Below are positions 21,190 to 30,977 of a DNA stretch of 64,000 bases, piece after piece (position 1 is the first letter of the stretch; every line of letters starts with the position of its first letter). Below the pieces are notes generated by a model. It was not told where the DNA came from, did no database searches, and saw nothing but the letters and a program-made list of their open reading frames with translations. This DNA is from Tethya wilhelma (taxonomy: Eukaryota > Porifera > Demospongiae > Tethyida > Tethyidae): assembly GCA_964030475.1 (NCBI GenBank), contig CAXIPT010000001.1:3904849-3968848 (forward strand), in the 5' to 3' direction. The translations under genes were made by a program, and so were the position numbers.

Positions 21190-21736
21190 TACTGGAGCAA
21201 TTTATCTTAGCGAAATCTTACTAACATATGATTATAGTATTTAATGACCATTTATAATAAATGCATATCTCATTTTGTGATGAATAATATCAATGGATTT
21301 GACTTTCTTTTTTGTCTTCCGAGTCAAATATCTCAATATATCTGAATTTGAACTGATTCATCTCAATCCTATATGAACATCTCGATGGACAATTTTAGAC
21401 AAGTGAAATATCTGAATATGGTCAACTGATCTGAAATTGATCTTAAGCTCCAGTATATCAATTTTCAGATACTCCAGAGCATTTTTAGGAAATTGTTACA
21501 AGTAGAATGTAATCATAGTTAACAGGAGAAATGACACTCATAATTAACTAGAGCACATGGTCAGTAGCTAGTCTGCAGCTGCATGAACTGAGCTGGTGTT
21601 AAGATGGCTGAATCTACCAGGGTTATCATAGATGTGAAGGGGAATGCAGTCACCATTATGGTTCTCTCTGGAACCAACATTGAAGTCAGAAGCAAGAAGG
21701 TGTGTCAATGTTATAGACTTGCATGCTCTCTCACAT
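21190..21736. other. 547-base insertion within the truncated SCCPDH copy
   Basis: The flanking sequence ('gctaggtacattggatg' on the left, 'gtgagagagcatgcaagtct' on the right) is contiguous in the intact copy at about 27355-27390, so this segment is extra. It contains a plus-strand ATG at 21604 opening a frame MAESTRVIIDVKGNAVTIMV and on to VRSKK before a possible GT donor, which looks like a first coding exon. I do not recognise the product. The right end is half of a perfect palindrome. Confidence 0.6.
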
Positions 21737-21767
21737 ATGTGAGAGAGCATGCAAGTCTATAACATTG
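21706..21767. repeat. 62-bp perfect palindrome
   Basis: Two 31-base arms with no spacer: the left arm runs 'caatgttatagacttgcatg' and on, the right arm is its exact reverse complement. The right arm is native SCCPDH intron sequence (also at about 27372-27402); the left arm is its inverted copy at the end of the inserted segment. Confidence 0.95.
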
Positions 21768-21820
21768 TGCAATATACATACCACACCAGTAGCAGTAATA
21801 TAACTCTCAATGTAGGCCAA

Positions 21821-22280
21821 ATGTTTCTAAAATTTGCAGGTAGTAAACAACAAAGTAGCAACATGACTGTAACATAATTTTTAATAGAATGGATTAATCC
21901 TGAAACTGTCTTGTTTCTGAAAAAGCTGTTTTCCCATACTTTTAAATGACCCTTTGTAGACCACATCACCAATTGATTGTCTTTATGAGCTTCAAGGCTC
22001 TTTCAATGTGTTCCTTGCTAGCTATTCAGCATTCAGAGATAAGTTTATAATGTCATATAATAGTAGTAATGAATTGTGCATATGCTAATCCAGGACCCAC
22101 AAAATTATGTCACAGGCTCCAATGAATGACGGAAATCTAAAGGTATTCACAATCGTAATTCCATAAGCTCACATGACACATCTACACCTGACCCCCAGTC
22201 AAGCATTTCTCTAAATTCATTGCAGTAGACTACTCCTTCATATCAAAACAACACGATAACACACCTCTAACTAGCTAACA
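21821..22280. other. 5' flank of the TRAF-like gene
   Basis: About 460 bases from the end of SCCPDH homology to the next start codon. No open frame with recognisable content and no repeat identified. It presumably contains the promoter of the plus-strand RING gene; 'cacataa'/'tataat'-like AT motifs are too common here to weigh. Confidence 0.4.
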
Positions 22281-24362
22281 ATGGCTGCTAAATATCCTCG
22301 TGGAGGGCACAGCTATGATTTCATGAATAGAAATCTTGACAAGAAGTTCATCTGCAGTCACTGTAAAAAAGTTTACAAAGATCCTCAAAAAACTGAATGC
22401 TGTAAGCAAGTATTTTGTAAGTCTTGTCTTGAACATTTGCTCACTACTAATCAGAATAGCTGTCCTCAGTGCCGAAAAAGAGGGCAAAGTTTCAGTTACC
22501 ACTTGGACAAGAGTCTCAAAGATGAGATTGATACTTTAAGAATTAAGTGCACCAACCAGAAAGATGGATGTCTGTGGATCGGAGAGTTAAGATCTATAAA
22601 AACTCATCTTGAATATTCGTCACTTACTGAGGAGTGCTGCCAATTTATTGAGGTTAAATGTCCAAATGGATGTAAGAAGAAAATAAGCCGAAAAGAACTA
22701 GAAAATCATCTTGAAAAGGTATGCCTTCTTCGAAGTTACACATGTGAATACTGTGGGTACGAAGACACATATGAGGTTATTACTGGACATCGTCGTTATC
22801 GAGCTGTTCAAAGTGAGAATAACCACTATAGTAAATGTCCTGAGTATCCACTGCAATGTCCCAATAAGTGCAGTAAACGAGATACAATTAAAAGAAAAGA
22901 GATGGAAGATCATCGTAAACAATGTCCTGAGCAGATGGTTGGATGTCCAAACAAATGTCAGCCTAGATCTAAGGCATCTACAAGTAGACAGAAGAAACAG
23001 TTTGAAATGAAGAGAAAACAACTAGACAAACATCTTGCTACTGAATGTAAATTTCGGCCACACAATTGTGAGTACTGTGGACTGAAAAGTACCTACAGTG
23101 CAATAACTACTGAGCACTACAAAGAGTGTCCTAACTTTAAATTGAAGTGTCAAAACTGTGGTAAAATTGGGATCAAGAGAAAGGATATGCAAAATCATCA
23201 GAGCAAGTGTCTAAGTACAAAATACTCAGTTGGTATAAAACATGAAGGCCTATTTGAGCAAACAAATGACAAGGATTTGCACCAGTGTGATTACTGTGGA
23301 ATGAAAGATTTACACACAGCCATTACCAGTGAACATTATAATAATTGTCCAGATTTTCCTCTGAAATGCCCTCACATGTGTGGCAGTGATGTGAAGAGGA
23401 AGGACCTAAAAGATCATTGCACTAAATGTTTAGAAGCAACAATTGAATGCCCGAACAAATGTGGTCAAAATGTCAAGAGAAGGGAGACTACAGATCATTT
23501 TACCAGATGCTTAGAAGTGACAATTGAATGTCCTAACAAATGTGGTCAAAAAGTCAAGAGAAGGGAGACTACAGATCATTTTACCAGATGCTTAGAAGTG
23601 ACAATTGAATGTCCTAACAAATGTGGTCAAAATGTCAAAAGAAAGGAGATTGAAAGTCATTGTACGAGATGTTCAGAAGAAATGACTGAATGCCCAAACA
23701 AATGTGGTCAAAATTTTAAGAGAAAGGATATTAACGGTCACCGTAAACAGTGTCTTGAAGAACTAGTCCAGTGTCCTGAGAAGTGCGGTGTAAAGGAACT
23801 TAAGAGAAAAAACATGAAAAATCACTCTACCGTGTGTCCTGAGGAGAAAGTTGTGTGTCCAAATGGCTGTTTCTCAGACTCAGGTATTTATGGACACCCA
23901 ACTACCATAAAGCGTAAAGATATAACCAAGCATTCGGAACATGATTGTATACTACGTTCTTATGAGTGTGAGCATTGTGGCGAAAAGGGAGTATATCATT
24001 TCATAACAACTGAACACCCCAAGACATGTAGCAAAAGATACGCACAGATAGGTTACACAAAAGTTCATGCAAATTCAAGAGATATTGTTCAATGTCCATA
24101 TGAAGAAGTTGGATGCACACGGAAGCTTGTACGACGTGATCTGGAACAGCACAAGACAGAATATCAAAATGCCCACCTATTAATGTTAATGGAAGCATTC
24201 AAAACGATGAAAAAAGAGATGATGGACAAGCAAACGACATTACAAGATCAAATAACTACTTTAACACAGAGAATAGAAGAACTAGAACAGGGAGACAAAC
24301 AAATGAAACCAGAGGAAACAAAGAAAAAGCCAAAGAGGCTATTTAACCTTGGGAAGAAGTGA
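22281..24362 (+). CDS. RING and multiple TRAF-type zinc-finger protein (intronless)
   Basis: A 693-residue protein of the TRAF-like RING family, a candidate E3 ubiquitin ligase or signalling adaptor. A RING finger sits at about residues 25-62 (CSHCKKVY ... CCKQVFCKSCLEHL ... CPQCRK), with all eight expected Cys/His positions. A long array of TRAF-type zinc fingers fills about residues 85-620, with repeated CPNKCG, KRKxxxxH and LRSYECEHCG-type blocks. A coiled coil ends the protein: FKTMKKEMMDKQTTLQDQIT and TQRIEELEQ, then a Lys-rich tail (KKKPKRLFNLGKK). There is no MATH/TRAF-C domain, so it is not a canonical TRAF. The start ATGGCTGCTAAATATCC is the first ATG in frame. No introns in 2.1 kb, unlike its neighbours, which suggests a retrocopy or lineage expansion. 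It sits between broken SCCPDH copies on the opposite strand. Confidence 0.85.
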   Translation: MAAKYPRGGHSYDFMNRNLDKKFICSHCKKVYKDPQKTECCKQVFCKSCLEHLLTTNQNSCPQCRKRGQSFSYHLDKSLKDEIDTLRIKCTNQKDGCLWIGELRSIKTHLEYSSLTEECCQFIEVKCPNGCKKKISRKELENHLEKVCLLRSYTCEYCGYEDTYEVITGHRRYRAVQSENNHYSKCPEYPLQCPNKCSKRDTIKRKEMEDHRKQCPEQMVGCPNKCQPRSKASTSRQKKQFEMKRKQLDKHLATECKFRPHNCEYCGLKSTYSAITTEHYKECPNFKLKCQNCGKIGIKRKDMQNHQSKCLSTKYSVGIKHEGLFEQTNDKDLHQCDYCGMKDLHTAITSEHYNNCPDFPLKCPHMCGSDVKRKDLKDHCTKCLEATIECPNKCGQNVKRRETTDHFTRCLEVTIECPNKCGQKVKRRETTDHFTRCLEVTIECPNKCGQNVKRKEIESHCTRCSEEMTECPNKCGQNFKRKDINGHRKQCLEELVQCPEKCGVKELKRKNMKNHSTVCPEEKVVCPNGCFSDSGIYGHPTTIKRKDITKHSEHDCILRSYECEHCGEKGVYHFITTEHPKTCSKRYAQIGYTKVHANSRDIVQCPYEEVGCTRKLVRRDLEQHKTEYQNAHLLMLMEAFKTMKKEMMDKQTTLQDQITTLTQRIEELEQGDKQMKPEETKKKPKRLFNLGKK
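23439..23762 (+). repeat. 81-bp tandem repeat encoding zinc-finger units
   Basis: Units of 27 codons begin at 23439, 23520, 23601 and 23682. The first two are almost identical, the third shares its first half and the fourth is diverged. Each encodes one TIECPNKCGQNVKR-type finger plus a linker ending in a Cys pair partner. Recent internal duplication is expanding the zinc-finger array. Confidence 0.9.
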
Positions 24363-24734
24363 ATTGTTAACAGTTTTCACATGCAGTGAGATAATTATAA
24401 CTATATAATATAGCTACATGTAATCTCTATCATAATGGTCACTATAATTACATTATATATAGTTGTTTTTTTTTCCAGATTTTTTGTTGTGTTTGAGCAA
24501 AGTATATAGTATTGTTATCCAAACTGAAGGTCAAGAGTGCAGATTAGACACAGCCACTATAAAGTGACTTGGGCAATTAGGTAAGAGTGGATAAGACTGA
24601 GGGTTTTGCTATAATTATAGTTATACAGAGAGTTTAGTTGTGCCCAAAACAAAGCATTGCCACCACCTGTTTCCATCTCAACTGATTAATTAAAATGTTT
24701 GTGTATACACATATTCCCTCCCTTACTATATACC
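24363..24734. other. 3' flank of the TRAF-like gene
   Basis: About 370 AT-rich bases with several 'ataatta' stretches and a T-run near 24466-24474. No gene recognised. Confidence 0.4.
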
Positions 24735-25172
24735 TTGGAGGAAGAGCACCCTTCTCTTCAATGAAGCACAATACAGACTAGACCAGCATGGCAGAGGTGG
24801 CACCATAAGCTTAGCTGGATCTAGATCTGTGAGAGAGTAACACACAAGAATTTATATATGACATTGCAATAACCATTGTTACTATATAATGCTTTCTTTA
24901 CCAATTCCAATGACTTTCACAGTCAGTTTAGTATTCGGAGGCTTTGACCTACAGAATGTGACATCATAGCGATTTTAACATGAACACTACAAGATCAGAA
25001 ATGAACAAATCATGTCATACTTGTCAGCATCGCTTGAATAACCACTTCCAATTATAGTCACTGAAAAGGTAGTCCTGTCAAGCTGTGTGCACAGTCATAA
25101 CACAATTTCAAAAGACAGCATCAAAAATTTACATACAAGAAGACAAGCAGTTGCAGCATTATACGATAGGAA
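24735..25172 (-). pseudogene. SCCPDH fragment, type-B related
   Basis: Closely matches 28815-29215 in the complete copy B, including the exon 'ccaattccaatgactttcac' and the exon that starts 'cttgtcagcatcgcttgaat'. Only three internal 3' exons are present, with small insertions such as 'agcttagctggatcta'. At about 25172 the match switches abruptly to the 3' flank of the other copy type. No start, no Rossmann fold, no terminal exon of its own type; a non-functional remnant. Confidence 0.75.
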
Positions 25173-25445
25173 AGAATTATAACAGACTGGTATACACTTC
25201 TTTCTTTGGAGTTAATAGGTTACTACTATTGTTGTGTTGAAAGTTTTTAGACCTCAATAATAATTATTGGAAAAAAACAAAAAAAAACAACAACTACAGT
25301 ATATTATAATGCAACAGTCTGTTAATTGGGAAGAACTTCAAACTTGACTTTGCCAGTTTTCTCCAAATTCTTAAGCAGGTTAGTCCTTTCAAATGCAACA
25401 GAAGGTGTGTATATGCCTCCACTGTGATGGGAATGTAGAGGTGAT
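25173..25445 (-). pseudogene. SCCPDH terminal-exon fragment, type-A related
   Basis: A second copy of the last exon (GKVKFEVLPN and stop near 25322) and its 3' flank, matching both 19360-19620 and 25917-26115. It is separated from the full gene by a Penelope-like element remnant. Confidence 0.75.
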
Positions 25446-26115
25446 TAATGTGATACAGTCAGGATGGGTGGGAACTGCATGCGCCTGTGCTTTATAGCTT
25501 GTGTTGGTGGTGTTGGTTTGATCTCATTTGCTATTATCATAGATTGTTTTATTTAGGCCTTTGTTTGAAAGTTTGGTTAGGGTTCCTAATTTGCATATCC
25601 AATAGTATTCTCTTTGTTTTAACCATGTGTTTAAATTTTCTCTATCAAGGTTATGGGGTGCCATTTCTAGGATCTGGAATTTTATGTCTGCTCGTTTGTG
25701 GTTACTGTTCTGTATGTGTTTTCCTATGCCTGAGCTATTTGATTGTAGGTGTTCAAATATTCGGTATTTAATTGGTCTGGTTGACATTCCAACGTATTGT
25801 GCTTTACAATCTTTATGTGTGCAAGTGGCTAGATATATGATGTTTTTGGTGTCACAATTGTATTTTTCATAAGGGACAGGCAGATTTATCGGGTGTTTGG
25901 TTCTGTCACCTTCATCACCTCAATAATAATTATTGGAAAAAAACAAAAAAAAACAACAACTACAGTATATTATAATGCAACAGTCTGTTAATTGGGAAGA
26001 ACTTCAAACTTGACTTTGCCAGTTTTCTCCAAATTCTTAAGCAGATTAGTCCTTTCAAATGCAACAGAAGGTGTGTATATGCCTCACTGTGATGGGAATG
26101 TAGCGGTGATTTAAT
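25251..26115. repeat. ~195-bp direct repeat flanking a retroelement remnant
   Basis: The segment from 25251 ('acctcaataataattattgg') to about 25445 recurs from 25917 to about 26115 with few differences. The repeats are SCCPDH 3' sequence and bracket the Penelope-like remnant exactly at the right side. Confidence 0.85.
25446..25916 (-). mobile_element. Penelope-like retroelement remnant (GIY-YIG endonuclease end)
   Basis: An open frame on the minus strand, about 25915-25524, encodes roughly 130 residues typical of the C-terminal GIY-YIG-type endonuclease of Penelope-like elements. It has a cysteine-bearing segment YNCDTKNIIYLATC, the YVGMSTRP variant of the second motif, HIQNSNHKRADIKFQILEM, and the terminal REYYWICKLGTLTKLSNKGL with LNKT. 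The reverse transcriptase is absent, so it is 5'-truncated and immobile. The family assignment rests on the GIY-YIG signature and the terminal WI-LGT-GLN block; related endonuclease-bearing LINEs are the alternative. Confidence 0.75.
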
Positions 26116-27304
26116 AATGTGTATGTGTATCTATGACATTGTGTGTCCCTCACCTTGGAGGAAGAGCATCCTTCTCTTCAATGAAGCACAATGCAGACTG
26201 GACCAGCATGGCAGAGGTGGCACCATATCCCGGATCTGTACAATGCCATGAAATCAATCTAGTTCCATTCCACAGTTAATAAGTAATCCATACCAATTCC
26301 ATTGACTTTGACAGTCAGCTTAGAATCTGGTGGTTTTGATCTGAGAATGTAATTGAAGAGCAAATGATGAAACTCTTCACTGATATTGCATGACATAACA
26401 TAGAAGACACACAACCTCATACTTGTCAGCACCACTTGAATGGCCACGTCCTATCAGAGTTGTTGTAAAGGCTGTCTTTTCAAGCTATATAATCAAATAA
26501 CAATAATAATTAGTACACACAAGAATGGGATAAAGACCATCAAGTCATACCTCTTCTCTTTTTGGGCCAGTGCTGCTAACATAGCCTCCACTGAAGAAAT
26601 CAGGGTACTGCAATGAAACATTGATTGTACAATCAATATATACACCCTTAGACTTTAGCATGGTTGTATGTTGATGTGTGGAGCAAACCTTCAGTAAGAG
26701 ATTGAATCCCCAATCAGTCATTAACATCAGAAAAAGCAGCGGGAAAAGCAGTGCAGCGACAAGTAGTTTCCAAAATGAATTAAATCCCACGTAGACAACA
26801 AAATGGAACTGAGTAAAAGACACAATACATAATGTTTGTAGTGTGTAAAAAAGTCTCCATTACACAATATTAATAATTATTACAGATACAATGACACATT
26901 ATGTACCGGATTAATGCCTTTGTTTTGGCGATAACGCTGACTTTGTAGCAGCTGGAAGACCAAGAAATAATATTAAGTTTGTAGTATACAATCATAATCA
27001 TAGTGTCATTAGTGACATTACCACTGATTCGTCCATTTGTTGAGCATTAACAACCCACTTATTAAATTCACTGCTGTAGAAGATCATCCTTTGTGGATGG
27101 TGCATGTATCAATGTGCACAAAATCAACTGGCACATTTATACTTTAATAACATTTTTTCTCACACCGTTTAGATGGCTTAGCAGCAGGATAGGTCAATGG
27201 AGGCAGATTTCTTTGCTCACGAAAAGTTTTGAGTTTGTTTTGATCTCTAAAAAGGCGAAGGACTGACTCCCACGTTCCAGTGTTTATTTTGAACTGTACA
27301 TGAC

Positions 27305-27339
<35 letters not shown>

Positions 27340-28161
27340 AATGGCAACACAACAGCTAGGTACATTGGATGTGAGAGAGCATGCAAGTCTATAACATTGT
27401 GCAATATACATACCACACCAGTAGCAGTAATATAACTCTCAATGTAGGCCAACTCTCCACTGAATGTTCTCTGCAGTAGCAGTGCACCCATGTCAATAGG
27501 GATGGACTCAAAGCCACAAGAAAACACAATGTACACTCCAGCCTCCCTGGCCAGGTCATCATAACGAGCAGCCATGTCTTCCATGAACTGTTCATGAGAG
27601 TGCATATAATTATATGGAGAGTAATAAGCTTATTCAAATAAATTTGTATCTTAACTTACGTATGATTCGCCAGTGATGTCCACATAGTTACATTTCTGAT
27701 TGATGCATGCTTTAATTACAGGCTCGCCATACAATTGATACTGCAAGAAAGAAAAAGAAATATTAAATAGCCTAGGCATTACTGGCAATTGTTCTACAGT
27801 ATGACTCACTGGTCCAACACAGTTGATGATGACAGTTGCCTTGGAGCACATAGCCTCAAGAGAGGACTGGTTGGATACATCTGCTACCAATACATCAATG
27901 TCTTCAATGCCTGATACTATAATGGATGGAGAAAATCAAATAATAATAAACATATTATACAGGACAGGAGCTGACAAAACCTAGCTCTGTCATGATACCT
28001 CTGAGACATTCTCTGACTTTGCTTTCCTTCCTCCCAGCTGCTGCCCATTTCAATGACCTCCTTCCTTCACCTTGAAGACGTTTCAACTCTTCAGCTACAA
28101 ACTGGCCAGTGTACCCAGTAGATCCAAACACTATAATGTCATAGTCCCTTTTGTCAGCCAT
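25988..28161 (-). CDS. SCCPDH: Saccharopine dehydrogenase-like oxidoreductase, copy A
   Basis: A membrane-associated oxidoreductase homologue found on lipid droplets and mitochondria in animals; its physiological substrate is not established. The start is the ATG at 28161 (MADKRDYDIIVFGSTGYTGQ), with the Rossmann GSTGYTG nucleotide-binding loop. Next exons: AAAGRKESKVRECLRG, then DIDVLVADVSNQSSLEAMCS with ATVIINCVGP, YQLYGEPVIKACINQKCNYV, FMEDMAARYDDLAREAGVYI with SCGFESIPIDMGALLLQ, and FKINTGTWESVLRLFRDQNK. A hydrophobic C-terminal segment encoded near 26700-26800 is the usual membrane helix. Terminal exon GKVKFEVLPN, stop 25988-25990. Introns are 60-400 bases. It is the lower member of a three-copy tandem; about 480 bases separate it from copy B. 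Confidence 0.88.
27306..27339. repeat. (TG)n microsatellite
   Basis: A short TG array in an intron of SCCPDH copy A, just upstream (on the minus strand) of the FKINTGTWESV exon acceptor. Confidence 0.9.
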
Positions 28162-28639
28162 CACTATCATCTGAGCACAGCAGCACAGGAATTTGGAATC
28201 TCTAAATGGCAAGTAATATTTATACTATGAGTATCTTGTGTGTATGGTAGCTGTACTCCTTCGTGCTGTCGTATATATCCGATATCTGCACACTCGGGAA
28301 GACCATAGATAATATAATGTTAGATAATGTAGGGCTAACATTATACAACAGCACGAAGGAGTTACGAAACCATACACAGTTGTACCACATGCAGAAGCCT
28401 TATAGTTCAAAGGCACCGCAAACTGAATAAATCCTGCAGGCCTGCATCATGCATGTTGACCTCTCTGAACCCGTCACCCATGCAGTGGTTGCATGGATAT
28501 GTAAAACTTAGGCGGTACCTTTGAAGTGTGACCTAACCGGACCTAACTGTGGTACTAACAGTTATATCTAAATGCTATGAGTTGATTGTTCACAACAAAT
28601 AATAGTAGCACTTTCACAAAATATTGTTTGAAGTTCAAA
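28162..28639. other. Spacer between SCCPDH copies A and B
   Basis: It contains a 140-base foldback element (28239-28378) and otherwise unremarkable sequence. It must hold the promoter of copy A and the 3' flank of copy B. Confidence 0.5.
28239..28378. repeat. Foldback/MITE-like inverted repeat
   Basis: The left arm 'tgtgtatggt' ... 'actccttcgtgctgt' is inverted in the right arm 'acagcacgaaggagt' ... 'accatacaca', about 33 bases with a few mismatches, around a non-coding centre of about 75 bases. It lies 77 bases upstream of the copy A start codon, so it may lie in or next to that promoter. Confidence 0.75.
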
Positions 28640-30837
28640 TTAATTAGGAAGGACTTCAAACTTGACTTTTCCAGTATTCTCCAAATTCTGGATGAGTTTG
28701 GTGTTTCCAAATGCAACAGAAGGTGTACACACACCACCACTGCAAAATTAATCACGAGAAGAGAACAAAAATCAGTCTTTATGTGCATGCTCACCAATTT
28801 CACCCTCTCACCTTGAAGGAAGAGAATCCTTCTCTTCAACGAAGCACAATGCAGACTGGACCAGCATGGCAGAGGTGGCACCATAAGCTGGATCTGTGAG
28901 AGAGTAATGCACAAGAATTTATGACATTGCAATAACCATTGCTACTACTGCTTCCTTACCAATTCCACTGACTTTCACAGTCAGTTTTGTATCAGGAGGC
29001 TTTGACCTACAGAATGTGACATCATAGTGATTTTAACATGAACACTACATGATCAGAAATGAACAAATCATGTCATACTTGTCAGCATCGCTTGAATAAC
29101 CACTTCCAATTAGAGTCACTGAAAAGGTAGTCCTGTCAAGCTGTGTGCAAAGTCATAACACAAACGACAACATCAAAAAATTTGCATACAAGAAGACATG
29201 CAGTTGCAGCATTATATGAATCACCTCTTCTCTTGAAGGTCCTGTGCTTTTCACAATGCCAGCACTGAAGAGACTTGGATACTAGAATGTACAGAGTATA
29301 AGTCTTTACATCTCTGAATCAGCTAAAAAATGTGATCGAATGTCACCTCATACCTTCATCAGCAGCTTGAGTCCAAAGTCTGTCATGGCCATCACTAGGA
29401 CAAAGATGAAGAACACAGCAAGAAGAATGCCCTGCCAAAGTGACTTCAGTCCAAGGTAGTCAAACGAAACATATGGATAGAATCCAAACTGTAGCAAGAA
29501 AACATTGTTTCAGCAGGCCTAAGAGTATAACAAAACTCAAAGAACAAATGGTTACGTACTGGTTGAATGCCTTCTACTGTCTGCCGATATCGCTGACTTC
29601 GGTTTAGCTATAGGAGGCAGAATCAAGTTGCATAATAGGGATGGTCATTAGATGTTGGTTATAAGCAACTTACTGTAGTCTCATCTAATTCTTGGGCAAA
29701 TATACACCAGTTACCAACTACATCACTTCTGGACAGAATCCTGTGTATGCATGATTGAAGTAGCCTCGTGCCCAGGCTCCTCCTTCACGAATATTTCCTT
29801 CGTAGGAAATATTTGCGAGGGAGGAACCTGGGAACGAGGCTACGATTGAAGAACAAAGTTAGAAAAAAACATAATTACCATTCATAAGACTCAACAATAC
29901 CTCTTTCGTGGCTTGACAGGAGGCAATGTTAATGGTGGAAGATTCCTTTGTCTACGAAGAGATTTGAGCTTGCTTTGATACCTGAGCATATGAAGAAGTG
30001 ATTCCCATGTCCCTGTGTGTAAGCATACCTGGAAACAGCAGGGTGTAATAGGCTGTGTGTGACAACAGATGTGAAATCGACTGCTTACTCTATTATGAGT
30101 GGTCAAGTAGCTCTCAATGTAGGCCAACTCTCCATTGAATGTTCTCTGCAGTAGCAGTGCACCCATGTCATTAGGGATGGAACCAAAGCCACAAGCAAAC
30201 ACAATGTACACTCCAGCTTCCTTGGCCTGGTCATCATAGCGAGCAGCCATGTCTTCCATAAACTGTTTGGATGACATTGTGTGCATGTGGCAGTAAAACA
30301 ATACAGCAACAAGTGAGTTGGGTAAACTTAGAGCTTACATATGGTTCACCAGTGACGTCCACATAGTTGCATGTCTGACTTATGCAAGCTTTGACTACAG
30401 GCTCCCCATACAGTTGATACTGCATGTTCATAGAAATGGAAGAAAGAGGGTATGTAGACACTATAATCATAATTTCATTTGTATCCACTCACTGGTCCAA
30501 CACAGTTGATGATGACAGTTGCCTTGGAGCACATAGCCTCAAGAGAGGACTGGTTGGATACATCTGCTACCAACACATCAATGTCCTCAATGCCTGACAC
30601 TATTATATGCATAGAGAAATATTTAACATACAGAAACTGACAAAACCCAGCTCTGTAGTGATACCAGTGGATACCTCTAAGACATTCTCTGACTTTGCTT
30701 TTCTTCCTCCCAGCTGCTGCCCATTTGAATGACCTCCTACCTTCGCCTTGAAGATGTTTCAACTCTTCAGCTACAAACTGGCCAGTGTACCCAGTAGATC
30801 CAAACACTATAATGTCATAGTCTCTTTGGTCAGCCAT
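28640..30837 (-). CDS. SCCPDH: Saccharopine dehydrogenase-like oxidoreductase, copy B
   Basis: Second complete tandem copy. The start is the ATG at 30837 (MADQRDYDIIVFGSTGYTGQ) with an intact GSTGYTG loop. Exons follow as in copy A: AAAGRKKSKVRECLRG, LVADVSNQSSLEAMCSKATV, YQLYGEPVVKACISQTCNYV, FMEDMAARYDDQAKEAGVYI with ACGFGSIPNDMGALLLQRTF, and TGTWESLLHMLRYQSKLKSL. The membrane helix exon at about 29350-29480 reads LWQGILLAVFFIFVLVMAM. Terminal exon LENTGKVKFEVLPN, stop 28640-28642. It differs from copy A most in the middle exons (Phe/Ser-Cys-Gly to Ala-Cys-Gly), so the copies may have diverged in function. An 8-bp-duplication foldback lies in one intron (29761-29843). Confidence 0.88.
29761..29843. 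mobile_element. Small hAT-like foldback MITE
   Basis: The left arm 'tagcctcgtgcccaggctcc' and its inverted partner ending 'cctgggaacgaggctac' pair for about 40 bases with a 4-base loop region around 'tcgt'. It is flanked by an 8-base direct repeat 'gattgaag' (29753-29760 and 29844-29851), which fits the 8-bp target duplication of hAT transposons. Confidence 0.8.
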
Positions 30838-30977
30838 GATTTTTCACATAAAATGGCAAAGGTCGTTAAATCTGAACACTATATCTAGTTGAAGGTTCAC
30901 AGCAAACGGTACACAGAGGTAACAAAACTTGTCTAGTTTCACAAAACTACAATAGTTCTTTTTGTTTGAAGTTCAAA

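Larger units (their letters stand above)
19516..21820 (-). pseudogene. 5'-truncated SCCPDH copy
   Basis: The 3' portion of an SCCPDH-like gene, colinear with the complete copy at 25988-28161. The stop is at 19516-19518 after GKVKFEVLPN. Exons continue rightward to FKINTGTWESVLRLFRDRNK (about 21000-21060) and then, beyond a TG repeat and a 547-base insertion, to the start of the 'AYIES' exon (about 21790-21820), where homology stops in mid-exon. The Rossmann-fold N-terminus is missing, so this cannot encode the whole enzyme. Internal segments are duplicated around single N at 20280, 20424 and 20894, which may be allelic assembly overlaps. It could be expressed as a fragment, but a dead copy is more likely. 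Confidence 0.75.

Noticed and set aside
25487..25872. Plus-strand hydrophobic open frames that look like a membrane protein
   Set aside because: Antisense of the GIY-YIG coding frame of the Penelope-like remnant; the hydrophobicity is a by-product of complementing a Lys/Asn-rich sequence.
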